The notes below the pieces were generated by a model that did no database searches, was not told the DNA's origin, and saw only the letters and a program-made list of their open reading frames with translations. Below, piece by piece: positions 20,301 to 35,300 of a stretch of 37,389 bases of DNA. Position numbers and translations under genes: made by a program. Source of the DNA: an uncultured Collinsella sp. (GTDB lineage: Bacteria > Actinomycetota > Coriobacteriia > Coriobacteriales > Coriobacteriaceae). Each line of letters begins with the position of its first letter. The stretch's first letter is position 1. Where the stretch lies: positions 1-37,389 of the forward strand of contig CABRHW010000019.1 in the NCBI GenBank assembly GCA_902470765.1, written 5' to 3'.

Positions 20301-23300
20301 AGGGGGAAACGGGCCATTAGGCAGCCTCAATACGATGCAGGATGTCCTCAACGACCTCATCGATCGTAAACTCGTCCATATCAAACCACACGATACGGTC
20401 ATCGCGCTTAAACCACGAAAGCTGACGTTTGGCATAGCGACGCGAACGCATCTTGATGAGTTCGCGAGCCTCATCCATAGAAATCACGCCATTGAAAGCA
20501 TCAATGATCTCTTTATAGCCAATTGCCTGCATCGAAGTCAGGGCATCTCCCAGCCCCTGGTCCATAAGACCGCGAACCTCATCGACAAGACCCTGCTCAA
20601 ACATCAGATCGACGCGCAGGTTAATGCGCTCGTAGAGCACCTCGCGATTACGCGTCAGACCAAACCATAGAGCATGATAATGCTCGCGCGGAACACTAAA
20701 CTGACTTTTTTGCTGTGCATAGGAAATACCATCATCATGCATCTCGAGCGCACGAATCACACGGCGCACATTATGGGGATGAATAACAGCAGCCGATTCT
20801 GGGTCGCGCTCGGCAAGCAGGGCATGCAGCTCTTCCTCGCCAATACGCTCGGCAAGCTCCTGATAGCCCATACGACGATCGTCCTCAAGTTCACCCGAGG
20901 GAAAGTCCATCTCATCGAGGGCGGCCTTGAGATATAGCCCCGTACCTCCGCAAAAAACCGGCAGACAACCCGAACCAATGAGACGTTCAACATGCGCGCG
21001 AGCGTCAGCCTGATAAAGCGCAGCAGAATATGCCACACCCGGCTCTACAATGTCGACGAGACGCAGCGGCGCCGTACACTCATCGGGCGTCATCTTTGCG
21101 GTACCGATGTCCATGCCGCGATAGATTTGCATCGCATCGCACGACAGCACTTCGGACGAAAGACGAGCGGCCAAACGGTCGGCAACATCACTCTTACCAA
21201 CCGCCGTCGGACCGACGATCGCAACGGCGGAAAGACCTGCCCCGGAAGAAACCATTAGCGCGGCTCGCCCACAACGGAGCCGGACAAATACCAGGTCTTG
21301 GCAACGTCAACGTCAACATCAACGATCTTGCCAACAAGCTGATCGATGCTGTAACCCTCGGGGATAGGCGCATGCACGGTCTGATTCTTGGGACTCTTGC
21401 CCAGCAGGACCGCGTCGTTCTTTTTACTCGTTCCCTCAATGAGCGCCGGAACCACAGTATGAAGTTCACCCTGGTTATACTCATGTGCCGTGGTCTCGAT
21501 AACCTTAACCAGGCGGTTGAAACGCCCGAGAATAACCTCATGCGGCGTAGGATCGTCAATCTCTGCGGCCGGGGTACCGGCGCGCTTGGAATAGATGAAG
21601 GTATAGGCCTGGGCATAGCGGACCGTCTCGGCAAGTGAAAGCGTCTGCTCAAAGTCTTCTTCAGTCTCGCCCGGGAAGCCAACGATAATGTCAGTCGAGA
21701 GCGCGATATCGGGCATGCGGTTGCGAATGCGATCGACCAGGCCCAGATAGTCCTCGCGTGTATAACGGCGATTCATCTCTTTGAGGATCCGCGTCGAACC
21801 TGACTGGACGGCCAGGTGCAGCTGCGGCATAACAGCAGGCGTCTCGGCCATGGCGTCGATGGTCTCGGGCAGCAGATCCTTGGGATGCGAAGACGTAAAG
21901 AAGATGCGCTCCACACCCGTATCGCCCACGGCACGCAGCAAATCGGCAAAACGCGGCTTGCCAAACAGATCGCGACCATATGAGTTAACGTTTTGGCCCA
22001 GCAGCGTAATCTCACGCACGCCCTGGCGCACCAAACCGGTCACCTCGTCGACAATCTCCTCGAAGGAGCGGCTCTTTTCGCGACCGCGCACGTACGGAAC
22101 GATGCAATAGGTACAGAAATTATTGCAGCCCGTCATGATGGGCACCCAAGCGTGATACTGGGTCTCGCGATGCCACGGCATGCTCATGGCATCCGTATCC
22201 TCATGCTCATTGGTGCGGATATGACGCTTGCCATCAAGGAACGCCTCGGCAATGAGCTCTGCCACATGTGCGATGGAATGCGTACCAAAGATGACATTGA
22301 CGTTATCGACGTTGGTGAGCAGGCCCTCGCCATCGCGCTGCGCGATGCAACCACCAACGGCAACCACACGCTTGCCCGAAGGCGAAGGCGGCAGGCTTTT
22401 ACAGGAATTGCACTGGCCGTACAGGCGAGTATCGGCGGCCTCGCGCACGCAGCATGTCATGAAGACAACAATATCGGCATGCTCGGGATCGAGCGCCATG
22501 AGGCAACCATACGAATCGAGCAGACCGCTCACACGCTCGGAGTCGTGCTGATTCATCTGACAGCCAAAGGTGCGGATAAAGTAGGTTTTACCGGCAAGAA
22601 TATCGCGTACGGAACGCTGGTCCATGTGCATAAGTCCTAACGATGGGGAGCGAAACGAGGCAAGCAGAAGCTATGCCACAGGCTTAACATCATCCATGAC
22701 GACGTTATCCATAGCAGCTCGATTGATCTGGTGAACGTAGATAGAAAGGCGGATGGCCGTGCGCGACTCCCCGTTAATGAGGATGTCGGAGAACACAGGC
22801 GCGCAGGAAATATCAAAACCGGTTGGAATCAAAAAACCGCGCGCGATAGCAACGGCCTTAATGGCCTGGTTGACAGCACCGGCACCGACACACTGGATGT
22901 TGACGGGTACACCATCCTTGACCATGCCGGCGATGGCGCCGGCAACGGACGCGGGCGATGATTTGCTTGATACCTTCAGGCAATCCATGAAGAAACTCCT
23001 GCGTTTAAAAGTACGTTTTAACTGCAATAACTTTATCGTACCGAGTGGACTCGGTAAAGGCACTATTCCTCTTTGGCAAGATCGAAGGTCACGGTGATAC
23101 GATCACGCGAAACACGGATCTTTGGGTCGCCACAAAGATTGAGATAGTACCGGGCGGCAAGGTCATTAAAGTCGCGCTCCACAGCACGCGAAAACTGTGC
23201 CATGTCATCCTTGGCAATACGCAGCCCACGACGATCCTTCGCGAGATCGACAGGAGCCGGCGCATGCGAGGATGAGTCACGCTCGCGCAGCAGACGCGCA

Positions 23301-26300
23301 GTCACACCGCGAACGGGCTTAATCTGCCCTGCCAAAATGCGATGGGCCGTGCGCTCGGACATTTCAAGACCCAAACCCGAACAAATACGAATAAAGTCCT
23401 CGGCATCAGAGGCAAGGCCTAAACGATCGACAACCGGAAGCTCGCTCTCATCATCAATAAACAGGAGACGAGACGTATCGAGCCGACTTGACGCCTGAGC
23501 ATAAAGGGTCGCGGCAATCTCAGACGGAGAACCAAGATAGACATCGCAACCACGCAACTCCTCGAGCGCAAACTCACAGGCAGCGCGAATAATATTATGT
23601 GGACCGCGAGCACAGACATAACGTCCGTCCTCATCCTTGACGGCCTGGGGCCAGCTGGACTGATCGGCACGCTCGCTGAGGCGGTCGGCCGCAACGCTCA
23701 CCTTAAAGGCTGAGCCAAGATCGACACCAGACGTGACCACGCGGGCCTCGTCGGTGTTCTGCTTGATCGAAAACAATGCCATGCCACGACCGTGAACGCC
23801 CCAACGGTCCATCTTCATGCTCTCGAGCTTTGAGGTAACGCGAGCATCGAAGATTCGCTCTTGCATATCCTGCGGAACACCCGAGCCGTTATCCAGAAAG
23901 ACAAGCGTGCGGACGCCATCTTCCTTGGTCGTGGCGAGATAGACCTTGTCGGCGCCGGCATCGCGAGCATTACGGAGCATTTCGATGACGATATCCTCGA
24001 CATGCTGAATGTCGTGCTTTGCCTGGCGCCGCTCGGCCTCCGAAACGCGGAGGCGGACATACCCCTCGCCAAGGTTCTCCTCGACGCGAAGGTTGCCCTC
24101 CCCCGACATCGACGCGATAAATGAGATGAGCTCGTTCGCGTCGCTCATATTATTTAGCGATATCGACAGCGCGGCTCTCGCGAATCACGACGACGCGCAC
24201 CTGACCGGGATACTCCATCTCTTCCTCGATCTGATGGGCGATATCGTGAGCCAGAACCGTGGACTGGGCATCGGAGATCTTGTCCGGCTGAACCATGACG
24301 TGGACCTCGCGACCGGCCTGCATGGCATAGGTACGCTCGACGCCGTCATGAGAGTTGGCGATCTCCTCGAGCTTCTCAAGACGCTTGATGTAGTTCTCGG
24401 CAGACTCGCGACGGGCACCGGGGCGAGAGGCAGAGACAGCATCGGCGGCCTGCACCAGGACATCGAGCACCGTGTTGGGGTCGACATCGGCATGGTGAGC
24501 CTCGATAGCGTGGACGATAACGGGCTTCTCGCCATAACGGCGGGCAAGCTCAGCGCCGATGACGGCATGCGGCCCCTCGACGTCATGGTCGATTGCCTTG
24601 CCCAGGTCGTGCAGCAGGCCGGCGCGCTTGGCGGTCACAACGTCCAGGCCAAGCTCGGAAGCCATCACGCCGCACAGGTCAGAGACTTCGAGGGAGTGCT
24701 GAAGCACGTTCTGACCAAACGAGGTACGGTAGCGCAGGGCACCAAGGGTCTTGACGATCTCGGGGTGCAGGTCGTGAATGCCGGTATCGAATGCAGCTTG
24801 CTCGCCAGCCTCGCGCACGCGCTGCTGAACCAGGTCGGCAGCCTTGTGATACATCTCCTCGATGCGGGCGGGGTGAATGCGGCCGTCGGCGATGAGGTTC
24901 TCCAGAGCAACACGGGCGGTCTCACGACGGACCGGATCGAAGCTCGAAAGAACGACGGTCTCGGGCGTGTCGTCGATCACGAGGTTGACGCCGGAAACCT
25001 GCTCGAAGGTGCGGATGTTGCGACCCTCGCGACCGATGATACGGCCCTTGAGGTCATCAGAGGGAATGTGCACGGAGGTAACGGTGACCTCGGCAGTGTG
25101 GTCGGCAGCGCAGCGCTGAATCGCCAGGGAAAGAATCTCCTGGGCGGTCTTGTGGCACTCGGCGCGAACCTGCTGCTCGGACTCGCGAATGATCGTGGCG
25201 GCCTCGTGGGTGACCTCGCCGCGAACCTTATCGAGGAGCTCCTTGTGGGCATCCTCGCGGGTAAGGTCGGCGATACGCTCGAGCTCGGAGGTCTGCTTTG
25301 CGCAGAGCTCCTCGAGCTCACGGGAGCGCTTCTCGACCTGACCGGCCTGACTGGACAGCTGATGCTCGCGCTTGTCGAGAGCGTCGTTGCGGCGATCGAG
25401 GGATTCCTCGCGCTGCATCACGCGGTTCTCGAGCGTACGAATCTCGCTCTTACGCTGCTTGTCCTCGGCCTCGGCGGCCTGCTTGTTCTTGATGATCTCC
25501 TCTTTAGCCTCGAGCAGAGCCTCTTTTTTGAGGGTCTCGGCCTGACGCTTTGCATCACCGATCAGGGACTCAGCCTGTGCGTGTGCCGACTGGATCTTTT
25601 CGTCGGCCTCGTGAAGACTACCCTGCTTGGCGGTGCGCATGTAGGCAATGGCGGCGATGGCACCCAAAACGATGCCAACGAGCGCTGCAATGATAGGCAT
25701 GCTCACTCCTTTTTATGGATTCGTTACACAACAAAGCGAACCGTCCTTATGAACGGCTCGCGACATTTGAGTAATATGGGCGCAGCTTATGCGGGTCGGA
25801 TACAGATAAACATATAAACAAACTCATCACAGATGAGCACATATCACAAAGCAAATGACAGTGTTTATCGTACGTTGAACCACAACAACTGTCAAATAAA
25901 TGGCCCCAGTACGGCGGTTAAAACGCGGTGAACGGCGGGGCCACAAAACGCATACGCCTAAAGTGCACATTCCTCGCATTCGGCATCGAGACGTGCCTTA
26001 ACGGCATCGGCGGCGATGTGATACGAGAAGCCCTTGCCCATCAAAAACCGAACCAGTTTTTCGAATCCGCGCGTCTCTGGAACACGCCGCTTGGCGAGCA
26101 GGGCTGACGCACGCGCCAAATCGTCTTCGACGGCAAAATAATCCTCGGGATAACCGGGAATGTCATCGAGCACAACATGACGTCGCTTGAGCTCGGTCTC
26201 GATTTTGCGCTGTCCCCAACCGCGCCGCTTGCGTTCCTCGATAAAGTACGAGCAAAAGCGGTTCTCGTCTAAAAAGCGATACTCGGTGGCGCGCTCGACG

Positions 26301-29300
26301 GCGAAATCAATCGCGGGCTGGCGAAAGCCGTAGCGAGCCAACTTGTCACGGACCTCACCCGTCGCATGGTCGCGGCGCGATAACATCTCGGTCACCATGG
26401 TAAGTGCACATTTACGCTCGATGAGCTGCACCGCCTCACGAAAGTTGTCCCAATCACAGGGAAGATCGGGGCGGTTTTTGACATACAGCCGCGCGACCCG
26501 CACGGGAATCCAAATGGACCGCTCAAAACCGCCCTCAAGCTCACAATCGATATGTGCGCAAGGCTTTTTGGACGCATACCCGCTCGAGAACGAGGAGGCC
26601 GCCTTCTTATCGGGAAAGACGACCGTGGCCTCGGTCACCGTATACGACATGAGCGTAACCGCTACTCGTCGTCATCATCGAGCATGGCGGAACCATCGAT
26701 GGCGTAAAGCTCGTCAAACTCCTCAGGCGCAGGCTGATCGGTCAGCTCGACCTCGGAAGGAGCATCGTCATCAAACTCAAGCCCGCAGGCAAGGCGGACC
26801 TTATGCTCAATCTCGTCAGCGCAATCGGGGTGTTCGCGCAGGAACGCCTTGGCGGCCTCGCGACCGTTGCCGAGCTTGTCCTCGCCATAGGCAAACCAGG
26901 AGCCCATCTTCTTGCAGATGCCGCACTCGACAGCCATGTCCAGAATCGAGCCCTCCTTAGAGATGCCCGTACCGTACATGATGTCGAACTCAGCAGAACG
27001 GAACGGAGCTGCCACCTTGTTCTTAACGACCTTGGCGCGCACGCGGTTACCGATAACCTCGTCCTTAAGCTTAATGCTGTCGATGCGGCGAATGTCGATA
27101 CGCACCGAAGAGAAGAACTTAAGGGCGCGGCCGCCCGTCGTGGTCTCGGGGTTGCCGAACATGACGCCGATCTTCTCACGCAGCTGGTTAATGAAGATGC
27201 ACGTCGTGTTGGACTTGGACAGCGAGCCGGCGAGCTTGCGGAGCGCCTGGCTCATCAGGCGAGCCTGAAGACCGACCGTAGTGTCGCCGATTTCTCCCTC
27301 GATCTCGGCACGCGGGGTCAGCGCAGCGACGGAGTCAACGACGATGGCATCGATGGCGCCGGAACGCACGAGCATGTCAACGATCTCGAGCGCCTGCTCA
27401 CCCGTATCGGGCTGGGAAATGAGCACCTCGTCGATATCCACGCCGATGCGCGCGGCATACGTGGGATCGAGCGCGTGCTCGGCATCGATAAATGCCACAA
27501 CGCCGCCCATAGCCTGGGCCTCGGCCAAGATCTCGAGCGAAAGCGTCGTCTTACCGGAGGACTCAGGACCGTAAATCTCGACGATACGGCCGCGCGGCAC
27601 ACCGCCGATACCCAGAGCGGCATCGAGGGCCAGGGCGCCCGTGGGAATGGCCTCGACCTCGAGCTCGGGACCACCGTCGCCGTACCTCATGATGGAACCC
27701 TGGCCGAATTTCTTCTCGATCTCGGCCTTGGTGGTGGCGATCATCTCATCGCGCTCTTTACCCGTCGTGCGAGCATGAACGGTACGTACGGGACCTGAAT
27801 TCTTGGCCATGAATAGCCCTCCTCTTAACAACCTGCATCGATAATAAACGAACGGCTGTTCGTGGTCAACCGTTCAGGCCAATCATATGCAGGCGGTCTT
27901 TCCAAAACCCAAACAAACGCCGACCAAACACTGACCAAATGCTTGACCACAAAGGACCAAATATGAACAAGGCAGGCAAAAATACATCTACAACCAGCAC
28001 AAACGCCAAATGAGCCTAAGGTCCCTATCTCCACAATTAAGGGGCTCGGAGGCCCCTTAAAACACGCCTATTCCATAGAGTTGAGCACAAGGGCAATGCG
28101 ACCCAATGCCTCCGTGACCGCATGGGCACGAACACACGAACGGTCGCCCTCATAGTGGCAGCGCACAGAGTCCACGACCGGCACTTCCCCATCAGCCGCG
28201 CGATACGCCCAGCCAATATAGAAAGTGCCCGCCGGATCGTCCTCAGTGCCACCGCCGGGGCCGGCATAACCCGTTGCGCTCACTGCAATATCGCTCTGGT
28301 ACAGCTCCAGCGAACCCACCGCCATCTCGCGCGCGGTCTGATGCGACAGCGCGGTATAGCGGTCGAGCGTCTCCTGCTCAACACCAAGAACGCGATGCTT
28401 AATCTCATCGCAATAGGTCACCGCACCGCCACGCAGCACCGCCGAGGCACCCGGGATATCGGCAATCGTCGATGCGATCATACCCGCCGTCAGCGACTCA
28501 GCCGTCGAAACCGTCACGCCCCGAGCGCTCGCGTGCTCGACAATATCGCGCGCCAGCTCCTCGTTATGTGCGGAAATCTGCTCAAAAGAGTCCGTCATAC
28601 CCACCAGGACCTAGACCGAAAAGACGATCTTGCGGCAGTTCCAGAAGTACTGGGCGCCCGAGATAACGGTCAGGACAACGGCAACGGCGTACAGGAAGCG
28701 CGACACCGAGTAGATGCCGAGCGTCAGCGCCACCGGGCCAAGGTGCAAGCCGGCCATCGCAAAGACGCACAGGTAACCGCAGATGGAGACCATCGTGGTC
28801 GCCGTCTTGTACTTGCCAAGCTTATCGGCGGCAACGACCACGCCGGCGGCACTCGCAACCATGCGCAGGGCGCTTACCAACAGCTCGCGGAACAAGATGA
28901 TGAACACGGACCAAACCGTCACGGTGCCAAAGTCCAAGAACAGCAGCAAGGCCGAGAACACGAGCAGCTTGTCGGCGATGGGGTCCAAGAACTTACCGAA
29001 ATCGGTAATCTCGTTGCGCGAGCGCGCCAGGTAGCCGTCGACCTTATCGGTGCACGACAGGATCACATACAGAATGAAGGCAGCGGCGGCGAGCGGGCCG
29101 TCGAAGGTGCTCCAATCTGTACCGGCAACACTCGTGTGAGAAAGCGCCGACACGATCATGAACACCGGGATAAAGACGATGCGAACGCACGTCACGATGT
29201 TGGCGGGCGTCCAAACACTCGTCAGTTCCTTATTGCTCTCGTTTGCCACGATGCTCTCCTACTCCACAACATGGCCGATAAGCTCATAGCAGAAGCTATC

Positions 29301-32300
29301 GGTAAACTCGACCGTCAGAATATCGCCCACGGACGCCTCGCTGGCGTCCAAGTGCACCGCGCCATCGGAATCGGGCGCCTGGAACCAAGCATGGCCGATC
29401 AGCTCGGCGCCGTCCTCGGTCTCCTCGATGCCGTCGACAATCACCTGGGCGCGCTCGCCCACATGTGCGGCGGTGGCGGCAAAACCGAGCGACTCGGCCA
29501 GGTCCATGGCCTCCTGGGCGCGCTCGAGCTTGACCTCCTCATCGACCTGACCCTCCATCTTAGCGGCCAGGCTGCCCTCCTCCTGCGAGTAGGCAAAGAC
29601 ACTCGTGTAGTCAAAGCCGACGGTGTCCATAAAGTCGATAAGGTCGCGGAACTCGTCGTCGGTCTCGGTCGGGAAGCCGACCATGGCCGTGGAACGGATC
29701 ACGATGCCGGGGATACGCTCACGCAGATCGCGGAACAGGTCCTCGAGCTCCTGGCGCGAACCAGAACGGCGCATAGCCTTGAGGATGCGCGCGTCGCAGT
29801 GCTGCACGGGGATATCGATATAGGGCAGCACCTCGGGCGTATCGCGAATCGTTTCGATAAGCTCGTCGGTCATGCCCTCGGGCTGCAGATAGAGCACGCG
29901 GACCCAGACGTTGTGCGGGCGCACGGCCTCGGCGACGGCATGCAGCAGCTGCGCCAGATTGCGCGGCGAGCCATCGGTGGCGTCTTCGTCGGCAAAGTCG
30001 GTGCCCCAAATACCCGTGTCCTGGCCGATCAGCACGATCTCGCGCACGCCGCCGGCAACCAGGTCGCGTACCTCGGAGATAATGCTCTCGGCATTGCGCG
30101 AGTGATAACGACCGCGGATATACGGGATCATGCAGAAGCTACAAAAGCGGTTGCAGCCATCGGAAATCTTGACGTAAGCAACAGCGCCCTCGACAGTGCG
30201 CTTTACTTGCGGAATATAGGCAGCGATCTCACGCTCGACACCCAGCACGCCATCGATGACCGCCACGATGCCGTCCTCCTCGTCGGCCTTCACAAAGGCA
30301 GCGACCTCGGGCAGCTCGTCAGGCAGGTCGTCGCCATAGCGCGACGGTACACAGCCGCACATGACGATGGGACAAGAACGAACGCCGTCCTGAACCTCGT
30401 TGGCGAGCTCGAGCGTGGTCTCGATGCTCTCGGACGTTGCGGAGGCGAGGAACGAGCATGTATTGACGATGGCGATATCGGCATCCTGTGGGTCGAATGC
30501 CTCCTCGTAGCCCGCGGCGGTCAAAAGAGAACGCATGCGGTCGGTGTCAACCTCGTTCTTAGCGCACCCGAGGGTGATGTAGAGCACGGAGCCCAACGGT
30601 GTATCCATGTTGGAGAGCAGTCCTTTCGAATGATATTAGCGGTAGTTGGTGAACTGCAGCGGCTGGCCGTAGTCCTGGTCGCGCAGGAACTGGATCACGG
30701 TCTGCAACGCGTCCTTCGAAGCAGAGGAAACACGCAGCTTGTCGGCCTCGATAGTCACCTTGACCTTGAGCTTTTGGTCCTTGATGTCCTTGTTGATCTT
30801 CTTGGCGGTCGCCTGGTCGATACCCTCGACGATATGGCCGAGCACGCGCACGGTGCCGCCCGATGCCGCCTGCGGAGCATCCCACGAGACAGCCTTGAGG
30901 TCGATGCCGCGCTTGATGAGCTTGGAGCTCAGCACGTCGATAATCTGCTTGGAGACAAAGTCGGCCGGGGCGTTGATCGTAAAGAGCTTGTCGCCCTTCG
31001 AAAGCTCGATCGTGGCGCCGGAATCCTTCAGGTCATAGCGCTGGGAAATCTCGCGCGTGGTTTGCTGGAAGGCGTTGTCGACCTCTTGCATGTTGACCTC
31101 GGACACGACGTCGAAGCTGGAATCTTTAGCCATGATGTTTCCTTTCGCGTACGAGCGGCTTAGTAGCTATCGTACGAATAGTCGGTAGAATCGGTGGGCG
31201 TCTGGCCGTCAGTTGCGGTATCGGCGCCATCCGTGGACTGGGCATCGGTGCCGTCGGTGGTGTCGGTACCATCGGTGGTGTCGGTACCATCAGAACTTTC
31301 ACCATTCTCGGAACCAGTCGTCTCCTTCTTGGGAACGGTGATCGTCACACGCGCCACGCCCGAGGTCTTGGTATCGTAACGGACCTTTTCGCCGTTCTTG
31401 GTAACGGTGACATCGGAAGGCTTAGACGTGGTGATCTCGATCGAGGACTCAGGCGTGTACTCCTGCTCAAAGGGGCCAGTCGCCTGGGCGCCATAGACCG
31501 ACTTGCCATCGACCTTGACCTCAATCCAGGCGGTCTTTCCCTTGGCAACGGAGACCTTGACCTTCGTTACCTCGTTTTCTTCCTTTTTAGCCGTCGTCTT
31601 GGTGGCGTCCGAATCGGTCGACTCATCCGTCGCCTCATCGGTGTCTTCGTCCTCGTCGACCGTTTCGGTCTTCTTAGAAGACTTCTTGGGCGTCGTCTTG
31701 GTAGCAGTGGGCGTCTCGGGCGTGGTCTCGGGCGTCGAAGATGCGCAGCCGCGCAGAAGTACCACGATGAGCACGATCAGCAGCAACGCCACGGCACCGA
31801 TGCCGGCGTAGACGATACGCGGATCGAGACCGTTGTTTTGAGAAGTACGGGAACCGCCGCGTCCACGACTGGAACTGCTGCGGCCGCCTCCCTGAGGCAT
31901 ACGACCACGATTGCTGTCGGAACGGCCGAGATAGCCACCCTGGCCCTGAAGGCTGCGCTGACCCGAACGGGGCGCAAGTTCACCGCGGCCTTGATAGCCA
32001 CGCTGGCCCGCACGCGGAGCCGAAGAGCGCTGGCCATACGGCTGTGATTGAGAGCGAAGACGCGGCGCCACCTGCGTGGCATCGGCGTCCGCATAGCCAC
32101 TGCGAGAGCGTCCGGTGGAGATACCACGGTGACCGCGATCGGAATAGCCGCCGTCGCCGTAGCCGGCACGAGGGTCACGCGCCACGCCGCGGGCAGCGGG
32201 AAGTGCACGGTCCTCGGGCATCGGCGTACTGCGGAACCGGTCACGCTGCGAGCGAATCTCCTCGCCCGAACCCGTCTCGGTAATATAACCGGCCTGCTGA

Positions 32301-35300
32301 GGACGCTGTCCATAGCGGGTCGAACGACCGCCCTGAACCATCAGGAAGCGCCCGTTATCGACTGAGGAACGCGAATTGACGTAGCCGGCGGCGTCCTGAA
32401 AACGACCGCCCTGCTGCGACGTCTCGCGTTCGTATGCCATCAGGTCGTCAAAGTAGGCATTGACGACCTCGCGCGGATTGAGGCCCAAAAAACGAGCATA
32501 GCTCGAAATCATGCCCTGCGCATAGCCGCGCGGCGGCATCGAAGCAAAGTTACCGGTCTCGAAAAACTCGATGATCTGCGGCCTGATTTTGATGGTGTTG
32601 GCGACCTGCTGAATGGAAAGGCCCATTCGGCGACGCTGCTCGAGCAGCATGTCACCAAAGCGTGCAGCCATCAGAATCCTCCAAACTCACGATCTTCACG
32701 TGCCATCTCGGCGTCGACAGATTCCAGCGCGGCAAGCCCCTCCTCGTCCAAAAGGACCTCGCGCGGCTTGGAACCGTCGGGCGGGCCGACGACACCCTTT
32801 TCTTCCAGCATGTCCATAATACGCCCGGCACGCGCATAGCCAACCTTCAGACGACGTTGCAGGCCAGATGTGGAGCCAAGCTGCGATTCCACCACAATAT
32901 GGGCGGCTTCCCAAATGAGTGGATCATCGTCTTGCGGCTCGGCTACTCCGGTGCGGACAATGCCTCCGCCACCCGCCATGGACATGGAAGCGGGCGCCAC
33001 GGCAGACAGGATCTCCTCGTGGTAGTCTGGCTCACTCTGCGACTTGACGAACTCGACAATCTCGTTGATCTCATCATCCGAGACAAAGCAGCCCTGGATA
33101 CGGCGGGGCTTGCCCCAGTCGACCTTGGAGAACAACATGTCGCCCAAACCGGTGAGCTTCTCGGCGCCCATCTGGTCGATGATGACGCGCGAGTCGATGC
33201 CCGTGGCGACGTTAAAGGCGATGCGGTTGGTGATGTTGGCCTTGATGAGGCCCGTCACCACGTTGGAGCTGGGGCGCTGCGTGGCAACGATAAGATGAAT
33301 ACCGGCGGCACGGCCCAGCTGTGCAATACGCACGATCGAGGCCTCGACATCCTTACCGGCGACCATCATCAGGTCAGAGAGCTCGTCAATGATAATGACA
33401 AGGTAGGGCATCTTTTGCGGCGGATTGTCGTAATGCTCAAACTCGCCAGCAGCCTGCTTTTCGTTGTAGGTCGAGATCTTACGCACGTTGAGACGCTCGA
33501 AGACCTTCAGGCGACGCTCCATCTCGGACACAGCCCATTGCAGAGCGCTCGCGGCCTGCTTGGGCTCGGTCACCACGGGCACATAGAGATGCGGCAGACC
33601 GTTATAGCCCGCAAGCTCGACACGCTTGGGGTCGACCATGATCAGGCGAACGTCCTCGGGAAGGGCGCGCATGAGCAAGGTCGTGATGATGGAATTGATC
33701 ATCACCGACTTACCAGAACCGGTCGTACCGGCGATCAACAGGTGAGGCATCTTGGCGAGGTCGGCGACAACCGGCGTGCCCTCGGCGTCGCGGCCGATGG
33801 CGAGCTCGAGCGGACCGCCCTTCACATAGGGCAGCACGTCGCCCAGATTGACGTTCTGGCGCTTGCGGTTGGGAATCTCGATGCCCACGAGCGAGGTGCC
33901 GGGGATCGGGGCAAAGATACGCACCGACTGGGCAGCGAGCGAAAGCGCGATATCGTCCTCGAGGCTCGAGATTTTGCTCACACGCTCGCCCTCACCGGGC
34001 TGCAGCTTAAAGGTCGTCACCGTGGGGCCGGCGATCCAGCCGACCACGCGGGCACTGCGGCCAAACTCAAGCAAGGTGGATTGCAGTGACTCAGCGGTCT
34101 GCTCCAGCTCCTTGTCCGAAGACGCAGCGGAAGCCGACTGCGGGTTGGCATGCAGGATTTCGAGCGGCGGAAGCTTGAGGCCGTCCTCTTCTTCGCCCTC
34201 GTTATCTGCGGCGCCGTCGTCCACTCCCCCATCACGAGCCGCAGCCGATTCGATAGCACTCGTGGCAGGCGCATCGGCAACCTTGGGATGCTTCAGGAAG
34301 TCGGGAATCTGAGGTGCGGCCGAGACGGGATTCACGGCAAACGGCGGCTCGGACTCGTCAATCTTATCGGGGTCGTCTTCCATCGAAAGCTGGCCGGTTA
34401 CCTGGCCGCGCTTTGCATGGCGACGCGGCAGCAAAGTTGTCTTTGCGGTCTCAATCGGAGCCTCGTCGTCCTCGTCATCGCCCTCGGTAAGCTCAATCTC
34501 GCTATCGGACCAAGATGGGTCGGGCTCACTCGTATTGAGCTTAGGCGCAGCCTTGCCCTTCTTGACATGGCGACGCGGCAGCAGCGTGGTCTTGGCCCGC
34601 TCGGCTTCAACCGACTCGGATACGTCGACAAACGGGTCATCGTCCTCGTCGTCATCCAAAACCGGGTCGACATCGCCACCCATGACCGTGGTCACCGCGG
34701 CGTCAGTCCCCTTCTGGCGCAGAATGCTCAGGTGCGGACGAGCGACGCCGGGAACAGACAGGGCCTCTTCATCGCCCCACGGGCTCGCATTGACATCGGC
34801 ACGTCGACGCTCGGCAAAATCGGCAGCGCGATCGCGTGCGGAGCGCAAAACGCCACCCACCGAAAAGCCGATAATGACCAAACCAACGACGACAAGCCCC
34901 AGCAAGACAACCATGGCGATAGGTTTACCCAGGGCGTTTTGCAAGGCACTTGCGACAAAGGCGCCAATGTAGCCGCCCGACACGGAAAGGTTCTGCGGCG
35001 TAAACATAAGGTCGCACGAATCGCTTGTGCCCGGCACCATCAACGAAAGAATGGAGACGACGGCGATAAAGACCAAGGCGCCGCCCGCAACAGAGCGCAC
35101 GTTGAGCGGCGAGTCCTCACCCAAAAAGAGCGTGGCGGCAAACAGCAAGATGACGATCGGCAGCACGTAGGCGCCCAGACCAAAGCCCAGGTGGTAGAAA
35201 CCGGCAACCGCAGCCGTCACGGGCGCTGTTGCCGGAGAGATCACGGCAATGAAGGACGCGATCGCCAAAACGGCGATGACCACACCGGCGATATCGCGAT